Shown here: positions 8,430 to 15,217 of the stretch, in pieces
Layout of the letters: each line of letters opens with the position of its first letter
How positions within the stretch are numbered: position 1 is the stretch's first letter
Origin: 2-01-FULL-45-10 sp964450115
Lineage (GTDB): Bacteria > Omnitrophota > Gorgyraeia > 2-01-FULL-45-10
Assembly: GCA_964450115.1 (NCBI GenBank)
Contig: CAYVCD010000015.1
Coordinates: forward strand, 1-21,860
Length of the DNA stretch: 21,860 bases
Direction: 5' to 3'
Position numbers and translations under genes: made by a program
The notes under the pieces: generated by a model
Database searches by the model: none
Seen by the model: only the letters and a program-made list of their open reading frames with translations
Told to the model about the DNA's origin: nothing

Positions 8430-9776
8430 TCAGTCCCGCGACAGCGGATTATATCCTTTCTTTGCGAATACGGCGTAGCTTGTCCCCGACAGAGATCCTG
8501 TCTGTTTGCCGGCCGGAGTCCTCCAGCCATGGCCCGTATCCGTGTTCGGCTGCGACGCATACGGCAGGCATCCTGCCCCCTGTCCGCTAGGGCTGGGGCT
8601 CGATATCATCATCTTGTAGAGTTCATTTAAGTACATGTCGGCTTTATCTTTATACAGGTTCGCCTTCTCCTTATCGTTCAACGCGGCATAATAATCGGCC
8701 ATTATTTTGAACGCCATCACCATCTGCGCGGTCCATTCGCTGGAGACGACGCCGCGCCTGGCCATATTCCTGGCTTTAGCGAAATCAAAACCTTTTATAT
8801 TTATCGTATCCCCTCCGGGTGAGACAAAATCCGTAGAGACAAGGCAATGCTCCTCGGCGAACTTCATGATGCCGTCAGGGTCCATCCCTTCTTTGAGAAG
8901 CCTTGTCGGCCCTATCGCGGCTATAGCCCAGGCCATCGTATCTGTAGCTATCGTGCCGTCTCCCTTGCCGCGCTTCATTCCGCCGTCAGACTTGGAGTAG
9001 GTATTATCCTTTATCCATTTAAGCGTTCTGTCCCGCTCTATTCTATATTCCTCTTTTGATGTCATGGACCAGAGCATGTTAAAGAGCGCATAGGCGTCCA
9101 GATTATGCTCTGTAGAGTACCAGCTGATGCCCGGCCCGCCTGCCAATCCGCCATCGGCATCTTTTAGGGAGATTATCCATTTTGCCATATCCTCGGCAAA
9201 AGTCAAATACGTNNNNNNNNNNNNNNNNNNNNNNNNNNNNNNNNNNNNNNNNNNNNNNNNNNNNNNNNNNNNNNNNNNNNNNNNNNNNNNNNNNNNNNNN
9301 NNNNNNNNNNNNAGCACGGATCTTTGATACTGACTGGCCGCCAGAAGCGACAATAAGAGCATGATAGAGATAACCGCGATCCGCGGCAGCCACTTCATAC
9401 GGTTAGCGACGGAGAATATCCTATTCTTATCGTTAGCGTCTATATTCTCGTATGAGACTCCTATGAGAAGTTGCTTATGCCTGGCGTTCTCCTTAAGATC
9501 GTGCCAGGCGGCCCGGACCTTGGCCTCTATAGGCCTGTGCGACAGAAGCATGTTTATGGTGACATCAAAGATGCCGCCGCCATTTACCATTGAGATGAGT
9601 GAAGCTGCGGGATTATTGACTGAAAGGCAGAGACCGCCTAAGGAGATATCTCGCGTAAACGCCTGTATCACCTGCGGCTTGCTGTCGGGAGAAGTATTGG
9701 GTAAATATATCTCTACGGGGAATACCGAGTTTAAACGTATATACTTTCTGCGTTCGGAGCAATATGATTTTTGCAT
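8430..9776 (-). CDS. PilZ domain - TM - helical-toroid protein (interrupted by assembly gap)
   Basis: The N-terminal part (9313-9776, 154 residues) is a PilZ domain with both c-di-GMP contact motifs: RKYIR (RxxxR, R10-R14) and DISLGG (D/NxSxxG, D43-G48). A transmembrane helix follows at about 130-148. After 100 Ns, the C-terminal 261 residues are mostly helical with aromatic and Gly-rich turns (DGGLAGGPGISWYSTEHN, DGTIATDTMAWAI, TGHGWRTP, GTSYAVFAKKGYNPL). This recalls (alpha/alpha)-toroid folds of glycan-active or binding proteins, but I do not recognise the family. The same frame continues across the gap only because the gap was written as 100 Ns; its real length is unknown, so these could be two genes. 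If one gene, a cytosolic c-di-GMP sensor is tied to a periplasmic domain. No Shine-Dalgarno is evident at 9776. Confidence 0.75.
   Translation of the reverse strand: MQKSYCSERRKYIRLNSVFPVEIYLPNTSPDSKPQVIQAFTRDISLGGLCLSVNNPAASLISMVNGGGIFDVTINMLLSHRPIEAKVRAAWHDLKENARHKQLLIGVSYENIDANDKNRIFSVANRMKWLPRIAVISIMLLLSLLAASQYQRSVXXXXXXXXXXXXXXXXXXXXXXXXXXXXXXXXXXTYLTFAEDMAKWIISLKDADGGLAGGPGISWYSTEHNLDAYALFNMLWSMTSKEEYRIERDRTLKWIKDNTYSKSDGGMKRGKGDGTIATDTMAWAIAAIGPTRLLKEGMDPDGIMKFAEEHCLVSTDFVSPGGDTINIKGFDFAKARNMARRGVVSSEWTAQMVMAFKIMADYYAALNDKEKANLYKDKADMYLNELYKMMISSPSPSGQGAGCLPYASQPNTDTGHGWRTPAGKQTGSLSGTSYAVFAKKGYNPLSRD
9213..9312. other. Assembly gap of 100 Ns
   Basis: Exactly 100 undetermined bases, the customary placeholder for a scaffold join of unknown size. 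It falls inside the PilZ-toroid reading frame, so the linker after the TM helix, the reading frame relation and even gene continuity are unresolved. Confidence 0.98.
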
Positions 9777-9800
9777 ATATTATAGGACAAAAATATCGCC

Positions 9801-12362
9801 TTAGAATTTTCCTTCATAGAATATTCTGAATATACTCCTGGTATCCAGAACGGAAGCGGGTGACGAAAGGTATCTTTGTGAAAGCGGCGCGCCGAACATA
9901 CCGAGCGTCTTCTGTAGTAAGCCGTACTCGCCGAACTGAAAGATTATCCTCTGGTCCTTATTTATGACATAGTCCGCCTGTAAATAGAGATTATTATGGT
10001 ACGCGTAATCCTGATCGGCGGCGTTGGTATCTATCGCCTTTCTCAGGTCTATTACTTTCGAGAGCGAATAGCCGCCCCGCAAAGTCAATTTCTTGGTCAC
10101 TTTATATACTACATCGACTCCGTCGTGCGTATGATTGTCGTCCAAAAGCGGCGCGTAATTCCTGTTGCCGTTGGTGACGTGCGTATAGCTTATCGACAGC
10201 CCGTCGCACGGGAAGTATGAGATCTTGGCCTTTATTATATTGTAGTATGTATACGGCGGCGTCTGGAAGAGGTTCTGTAAATATAGTTGCGGAGGAAGCC
10301 TGTCAAACAGCACGGTACCGTCCGACATCCAGCCATCGGTATCGTCAGGCGTTACCTGCGTGACATTCCAATAATAAAGGTCATTAAGCTCCCGTCTCGG
10401 GAATTCCTGCGGGTCATTCGTAGTCTCAAAGATACCGTAGACGCTCACCTTATTATCCATGAGGTCTATCTTCGCTCCGCCCGAATACGTCATGAGATTC
10501 GCGTCGAGGCCATCACCTACAAAAGTGTTTATCCACGGCTCATCCGTATATCTGTCTTTTAAGAAAGGATCGAGGCCGCCTGTGGTATTGGGATAGATCC
10601 TGTTAAGCACCAGGCCTTTGAGCTCTATATTGTTAGCGGGTTTATATGTCGCCTCAACCCTGGATATATTCTCGATGAACTTACTATTGTCAAATCTATG
10701 CGCATTGCGGACATCGGCGTTGACCTCCAATAATTTATCGATAAGGACTATATCCGCCTTGGCGCCGATAACGTATCTATTGACGTCCACGCTGTCACCG
10801 ATCCTGTCGACCGCGTCTTCAGGGGCGATCTGGTCGAACCATATATGCTGCCCCCAGGGCTGGTCGACCCTGGTATCTCTGTAATCGGCGAGACCCGGCT
10901 GAAAACGCTTGGTCATGGTTGTGAAGGTCAGGTCCCACGAAAATCTGTCGGCCGGTTCCGCGTTGCCCTGGGAGTGTATGCCTGTCTTATAGCCGAATCC
11001 GTAATAGCCCTGCTGGAAGTGCGTAGCGTAATCGTACTGGGAGTAGCTTCCCACGAGCTCCCCGATGACGGACGTATCGTCATTCAGCCTGTATTTGATA
11101 TCTACGCCCAACGCGTTATTGCTGGCCCTGACGCTCTGATTATGCAGGCCCATCTTGGTGGTCTGTATGACCCCCAGATCAATATTATCAGACGGAAATA
11201 CCTTGAGCCTTGAAGCTATAGGTATTGAATCAACGTGTTTGTAGTAGTCCCAAAGCCCCATGGGGGATGCGGCAGTGATCTGAAAACTGGCAAGATCACC
11301 TTTTTGATATTTGAGAGTGCCGCCCCTTAAGAAGGTCAAGAATGTGCGGTTGGTATCTCTTGTGAAGAAGGGTAGCGTGTTATCCCACCGTGATTCCTGA
11401 ATGACGGGTTCCTGAAAACCCATTTGCTGTCCATCCCAGGCATCGGCCGCATAGACCCTGCCAAAGTCGAAGTTATAGAGCCAAGGGCTCGGCGCCCAGT
11501 AGATGTGATGGTTCGAGATGCCTAAGGGGTCGTCCGAGGAGAGCGCCTCTTCCTGGTCAGAGATCGGAAATATCTTTATGTATAGAGGCTCTTTGTCGTA
11601 ATCGACCCATAATTTCCTCACGGGTCTGTAAAAATAGTCTCCCATATCGACCGAGCGGCCTCTTGAAAAATAGTAGTCACCCATATCTGGCGACATACCG
11701 GATTCCGTAGCGTTATTCGCCAGCTGTTGGGCTACCTGATTTCCTACTACTTTAAGTTCTCCATAGTATACAGGCATTCTCTGTTCTGTCCTATATCGCT
11801 CGGCTATTGTTCTGCCAGTATTTTCCCAGAGCTTATATTCGACGTCTACGGAATCTGACACCCCGGAGAGGGGATTAAAATCGATATTTCTGACCGTCTG
11901 TTTCTGTTTCTTCACAAACGTCCACGGATCGATGACGAGCTCCATATAGCCGTTCCATGGCGTCTTAGTATCAGTCTCTATCTCAAGTTCGTACCTGTCG
12001 AATATCCTCTGATCATACGTATTTACGCCGAACTGCGGATTTATATATCTCCAGTTCTTCTCCTGGTAATCACCGTTGGCCTGTTTCCACAGGAACTCAT
12101 CGGTGGTAAATCCGACGCTCGCGCCGTATTTACCTCTCATATGCACCATCGATTTTGAGTTTTCGGAATTTGAGCTTTCAGGCTCCGAAGCGCCCTGTCT
12201 GGTCGCGTAAGTCCTCGGGCTTTCCGTATCCACAGCCACTATCTTCGGTTTCGAATCGTCCAGGATGGTGTCATACGTTAACGGATCGTCTTGAGCGTGA
12301 AGTGAGGCAGGGATGATAATGCAGGCGATCGCTAAGGGGACCATTAAAAATAACTTTTTCAT
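9801..12362 (-). CDS. Outer-membrane beta-barrel protein, 853 aa, probable glycan porin
   Basis: A Sec signal peptide (residues 1-23, cleavage likely after SLHA) is followed by a long, aromatic-rich protein made of alternating polar/hydrophobic strands separated by Asp/Asn/Gly turns, for example AKISYFPCDGLSISYTH, VVYKVTKKLTLRGGYSL and YVINKDQRIIFQFGEY. The last residue is Phe in FRIFYEGKF, the usual barrel-assembly signal. No TonB box or plug domain is visible, so it is better described as a passive or gated barrel than a TonB receptor. It starts 6 nt after the glycosidase stop, with GAGGG close before the ATG, so it is in the same transcript. Its place between periplasmic glycosidases and cytosolic phosphorylases suggests passage of oligosaccharide. 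The first 200 residues are unusually long before the clearest strand pattern. I do not recognise a named family. Confidence 0.82.
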   Translation of the reverse strand: MKKLFLMVPLAIACIIIPASLHAQDDPLTYDTILDDSKPKIVAVDTESPRTYATRQGASEPESSNSENSKSMVHMRGKYGASVGFTTDEFLWKQANGDYQEKNWRYINPQFGVNTYDQRIFDRYELEIETDTKTPWNGYMELVIDPWTFVKKQKQTVRNIDFNPLSGVSDSVDVEYKLWENTGRTIAERYRTEQRMPVYYGELKVVGNQVAQQLANNATESGMSPDMGDYYFSRGRSVDMGDYFYRPVRKLWVDYDKEPLYIKIFPISDQEEALSSDDPLGISNHHIYWAPSPWLYNFDFGRVYAADAWDGQQMGFQEPVIQESRWDNTLPFFTRDTNRTFLTFLRGGTLKYQKGDLASFQITAASPMGLWDYYKHVDSIPIASRLKVFPSDNIDLGVIQTTKMGLHNQSVRASNNALGVDIKYRLNDDTSVIGELVGSYSQYDYATHFQQGYYGFGYKTGIHSQGNAEPADRFSWDLTFTTMTKRFQPGLADYRDTRVDQPWGQHIWFDQIAPEDAVDRIGDSVDVNRYVIGAKADIVLIDKLLEVNADVRNAHRFDNSKFIENISRVEATYKPANNIELKGLVLNRIYPNTTGGLDPFLKDRYTDEPWINTFVGDGLDANLMTYSGGAKIDLMDNKVSVYGIFETTNDPQEFPRRELNDLYYWNVTQVTPDDTDGWMSDGTVLFDRLPPQLYLQNLFQTPPYTYYNIIKAKISYFPCDGLSISYTHVTNGNRNYAPLLDDNHTHDGVDVVYKVTKKLTLRGGYSLSKVIDLRKAIDTNAADQDYAYHNNLYLQADYVINKDQRIIFQFGEYGLLQKTLGMFGAPLSQRYLSSPASVLDTRSIFRIFYEGKF

Positions 12363-12368
12363 AGCCCT

Positions 12369-13721
12369 CTATTTTCTATGATTTGTACGCTTCCGTCCCG
12401 CGAGAAAGAGAAGAATGCTGGTTATCAGAAAAATTATAGCCGGTATAAAAAACATCTTCCCGCCCCGGGAAGCCTTATCGGTCCAGAGCTCCCTAAGCAC
12501 ATAGTATGCCTTCTTCGGGACGCGCTTCTCCATATTATCTTTTGTATGTTTTGGATCGAGACCTACTACACCCCACCACTCCTCGCTCATGTTATCTCCG
12601 GCCTTGGCGTCGTAATAGTAAGCGGTATTGGACCAGCCGGCTTCGCCATTATGGATACCCCAGCCTGGCGCGTAGTCCGGATTATGCTTCCACCATTCAT
12701 CGCACCATTCGAACGCGAATCCGCCGAGAGAATTTCCACCGTCGTTCCTGCCGGTCCTGTTCTTGGCGATCTCGAGCCACTGTAGTTTCAGGAAGAAGGC
12801 CTGCCAATCCTGCGCCTCCTGCTGCCAGAGAGAGTCATAGCCGTCGGCCCCGAACTCTATGAATACGTTGGGTTTGCCGAAGTTCTTTTTGAGGCGGTCA
12901 AAGTACGAGCCGAAGGTCTTGCCCTGATATACAAGCCCTCCTAATATATCGATATCCGGGCAGCGCTCTTTCGCGATCTGTATAGAGGCGAGCTCTCCGT
13001 TACCCATGACGACAGGGTGGTTCGGGTCTACTTCTTTTATGGCTTTGGCGATATCATTGATGAAAGAATAATAGATACCGGCCTTGACCTTCTTCGCTTC
13101 CGAAGCTGACGCGATCGCGTCTATTTCCGGACTGGACCAATCCCTCAGCCCCGTTTCGAACGAATAGTTGTTTTCGTTGCCAAGGATCCAGAAGAGGATA
13201 CCGTCCTCGTCCTTATACGCCTTGACCATCTCGACCACTTCGTCCTTGATCTTATTTCGGAAGGCGGGATCCGAGTAATTAGCCGGCGGCCAGTCCCAGA
13301 ACCCCAGATAGTGCCCTAGAGCGGTCTTTATGCCAAAGTTCTCGAATAGATCTCTGATGACCTTCTTCGTCTGCGAAATACTCTTGCCGGCCTTGTAAAA
13401 ACGTACGGCGTTCACTCCCATATCCGCCATAAGCTTGCCGTCCGTCATCCACGGCTCACGCGGATCGGAGAAAAGGTCATAGAGGCCTCCCTCGCCTATC
13501 GGGACGTACTGATAACAGACGCCCTTGACAAAGAACGGCTTTCCGCCTACTGTGAGGTGCCATCCGCCTCTCGCCTTCTCCACCTTTACGGGCCCTTTGA
13601 GGTGCTTCTCCTCGAAAAGCGCGCTATTCACATATGGAAAAGCCGCCAGGAGGCTGGCCAAAAAAAGTATCAGCGAAATTACCGATAAGATGGTGAAGAC
13701 AGGGTTCTTGTGTGGCTTCAT
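12369..13721 (-). CDS. Membrane-anchored clan GH-A glycosidase (GH2/GH5-like TIM barrel) with C-terminal TM
   Basis: 450 residues. An N-terminal hydrophobic segment (about 7-27) and a second near the C-terminus (about 423-442, followed by a basic tail GRKRTNHRK) place the catalytic part in the periplasm between two membrane anchors. The barrel begins with GGKPFFVKGVCYQYVP and MADMGVNAVRFY. Clan GH-A catalytic acids are both present: E183 in WILGNENNY (acid/base) and E289 in VFIEFGADG (nucleophile), with FEWCDEWWK after them. It is probably a retaining beta-glycosidase or transglycosylase; the exact family and linkage cannot be fixed by eye. The ATG at 13721 has AAGGA at 13732-13728, which overlaps the upstream gene's TAA. 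It shares the NE/EFGA/EWVDEWW pattern with the larger enzyme at 15218-17140, so the two are distant paralogues. Confidence 0.85.
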   Translation of the reverse strand: MKPHKNPVFTILSVISLILFLASLLAAFPYVNSALFEEKHLKGPVKVEKARGGWHLTVGGKPFFVKGVCYQYVPIGEGGLYDLFSDPREPWMTDGKLMADMGVNAVRFYKAGKSISQTKKVIRDLFENFGIKTALGHYLGFWDWPPANYSDPAFRNKIKDEVVEMVKAYKDEDGILFWILGNENNYSFETGLRDWSSPEIDAIASASEAKKVKAGIYYSFINDIAKAIKEVDPNHPVVMGNGELASIQIAKERCPDIDILGGLVYQGKTFGSYFDRLKKNFGKPNVFIEFGADGYDSLWQQEAQDWQAFFLKLQWLEIAKNRTGRNDGGNSLGGFAFEWCDEWWKHNPDYAPGWGIHNGEAGWSNTAYYYDAKAGDNMSEEWWGVVGLDPKHTKDNMEKRVPKKAYYVLRELWTDKASRGGKMFFIPAIIFLITSILLFLAGRKRTNHRK

Positions 13722-13730
13722 TAAATATCC

Positions 13731-14444
13731 TTATTCGTAGTATATCTCATCGAGATAGAACGTGGCGCCGTTCGGATTGTCCATCGCGCTTATCACAAAT
13801 GTGAAGCCGCCTATTATACAGGAGAGGTCCTCGTTCTCAAGGTCAATGGAATACTCCTTCCATTCCTTATCAAGAGTTATCGGACCTATCGTCCCTGTGC
13901 CAGAATCGGAAAATTCGCCGCTTATACCGCCCATCTTGAACTCTGTTACGATCTCACCGCCTTTATCTCCCCTGGCGTGGAACACCAATCTTTTGGCGCC
14001 GGCGAGATTAAAACCGCCTTTTAAACTGCCCCAATTATTTGCGGGCTCCTGCCAGTATATGCCGGTCCATCCAGCGCCCTGCTTTCTCTGGGCGGAATAG
14101 ATGACGCGGATACAGCTCTTTCTGGAAAACGGGTCAAAGCTCCATCCGTCGTTCAATTCCACATCCCCGTAATCGCCCATCCATCCGGAGGGTATGAAGT
14201 GGTTCTTGAAATAGCCCCGGTCGGCATAGACATAGAATTTTTTAAATTTACCATCCGGCGTCAGATTGCCTTCCGCTGGACCTGTCTTTTCGGAGCTCTC
14301 CTGCTTGGTGGATTCCAGCTGCCTTGCTTCCTGTTCCGGCAAATTCAGCACATCATTCTTCTGTCCACACCCCGCCGTCAGTAATGAAAGAGCACAAAAA
14401 CAGGCAAAGACAGTTACTGTAAAAGATATCCTCTTATCTGACAT
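13731..14444 (-). CDS. Lipoprotein with carbohydrate-binding-like beta-sandwich, paralogue of the next gene upstream
   Basis: 237 residues with a lipoprotein signal (LTAGC, lipid-carrying Cys26), a polar linker of about 45 residues and one C-terminal module of about 166 residues. The module aligns without gaps to the one at 14464-15195, with about 96 identical positions by my count (near 58%). Shared landmarks are NHxIPSGWMGD, QGAGWxGIYWQ, PANNWGS, SDSxxxxIGPITL and the closing TFYLDxIxxE. The many conserved Trp/Tyr residues and the jelly-roll-like strand pattern suggest glycan binding, as do its glycosidase neighbours; I know of no tested function. GGGGAG before the ATG at 14444 is a good ribosome-binding site. 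It is probably tethered in the envelope to keep substrate near the anchored glycosidases. Confidence 0.83.
   Translation of the reverse strand: MSDKRISFTVTVFACFCALSLLTAGCGQKNDVLNLPEQEARQLESTKQESSEKTGPAEGNLTPDGKFKKFYVYADRGYFKNHFIPSGWMGDYGDVELNDGWSFDPFSRKSCIRVIYSAQRKQGAGWTGIYWQEPANNWGSLKGGFNLAGAKRLVFHARGDKGGEIVTEFKMGGISGEFSDSGTGTIGPITLDKEWKEYSIDLENEDLSCIIGGFTFVISAMDNPNGATFYLDEIYYE
13813..13840 (-). promoter_or_regulatory. Possible internal promoter inside the lipoprotein gene
   Basis: On the minus strand TTGAGA (13840-13835, 5 of 6) is followed after 16 nt by a perfect TATAAT (13818-13813). It lies about 90 bp before the glycosidase start at 13721 but entirely within the preceding coding region, so it could be chance. 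Confidence 0.25.
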
Positions 14445-14463
14445 ATGAACTCCCCGTAAGTTG

Positions 14464-15195
14464 TTATTCGAATTTGATGTCGTCTAAGTAAAAGGTGCAG
14501 CCTTCGGTGTTGTCCCTTGCGGATACCGTGAACGCGAATCCGCCGCTTATATAAGAAAGGTCCAGCCCCTTCAGGTCCACATCGTACTGCTTCCAGTCTT
14601 TCGTGAGAGTGATCGGACCGATCGAAGTCGCGTCGGAATCGGAATAAGCGCCGCTTAAACCTCCGACTTTAAACTCGGATATGACCTCTCCGCCCTTTTC
14701 GCCCTTTGCCCAGAATGTCAGCTTATTGTAGCCGGATAGATCGTATCCGCCCATCTGAGAGCCCCAGTTATTCGCCGGGTTCTGCCAGTAGATACCGGCC
14801 CATCCCGCGCCCTGAGCGCCCCTGGCGCTGTATTTGACCTTTATGCATGAGTTGCCCGAATGCGAGCCCTCACGCCAACTGTCGGTGAACTGGATATCGC
14901 CGGAATCACCCATCCATCCTGAAGGGATGTAGTGATTCTTCATGTTGAGCCTCTCGGTATATATATTGAACTCTTTCTTAGCTGCCGGAGGCGTCGCCAC
15001 CGGAGTCACAGCCGGAACCACCGCCGGAGCCGTTGTCGTTATTGTGGTCGTTACCGTTGTCGGTGCCGCTCCGGCCTCCTCTGCGACCACCGAAACAACC
15101 TCTTCTACTTTTTCATCGACTGCTTCATCCGTCTGTGCCATTAACGGCATGGCAAAGAACGCTACTGCTATTAAACTGCAGATCAGCTTCCTCAT
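14464..15195 (-). CDS. Secreted carbohydrate-binding-like protein with Thr/Pro/Ala linker
   Basis: 243 residues from the ATG at 15195. A Sec signal peptide (residues 1-20, cleavage after LMA) is followed by an acidic stretch, a low-complexity Thr/Ala/Pro/Val linker (TTVTTTITTTAPAVVP and onward) and the same 166-residue binding-like module as in the next gene. Unlike that paralogue it has no lipobox, so it should be a soluble periplasmic or exported form. The open frame extends to 15303, but the extra 36 residues overlap the preceding gene and would bury the signal peptide. The ATG at 15195 has two GGGAGA ribosome-binding sequences in front and a strong promoter about 50 bp upstream. That suggests higher or separate expression of this module. 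Ligand unknown; glucan or another plant/microbial polysaccharide is an inference from context. Confidence 0.85.
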   Translation of the reverse strand: MRKLICSLIAVAFFAMPLMAQTDEAVDEKVEEVVSVVAEEAGAAPTTVTTTITTTAPAVVPAVTPVATPPAAKKEFNIYTERLNMKNHYIPSGWMGDSGDIQFTDSWREGSHSGNSCIKVKYSARGAQGAGWAGIYWQNPANNWGSQMGGYDLSGYNKLTFWAKGEKGGEVISEFKVGGLSGAYSDSDATSIGPITLTKDWKQYDVDLKGLDLSYISGGFAFTVSARDNTEGCTFYLDDIKFE

Positions 15196-15197
15196 AT

Positions 15198-15210
15198 TCT
15201 CCCATCTCCC
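15198..15210 (-). promoter_or_regulatory. Doubled ribosome-binding site fixing the start at 15195
   Basis: GGGAGATGGGAGA on the minus strand gives two GGGAGA copies, 2 and 9 nt before the ATG at 15195. This supports that ATG over the upstream in-frame Met at 15303. Confidence 0.7.
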
Positions 15211-15217
15211 TTTCTTT

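Noticed and set aside
8426..8560. 45-residue N-terminal extension of the long GH94 enzyme
   Set aside because: It would overlap the preceding gene by about 130 bp, is Arg-rich and unlike the family N-terminus; Met at 8425 fits better.
9779..9784. Perfect TATAAT just before the PilZ gene
   Set aside because: Only 2 nt from the ATG at 9776 and without a -35 match at 16-18 nt, so it cannot serve this start; probably chance in an AT-rich gap.
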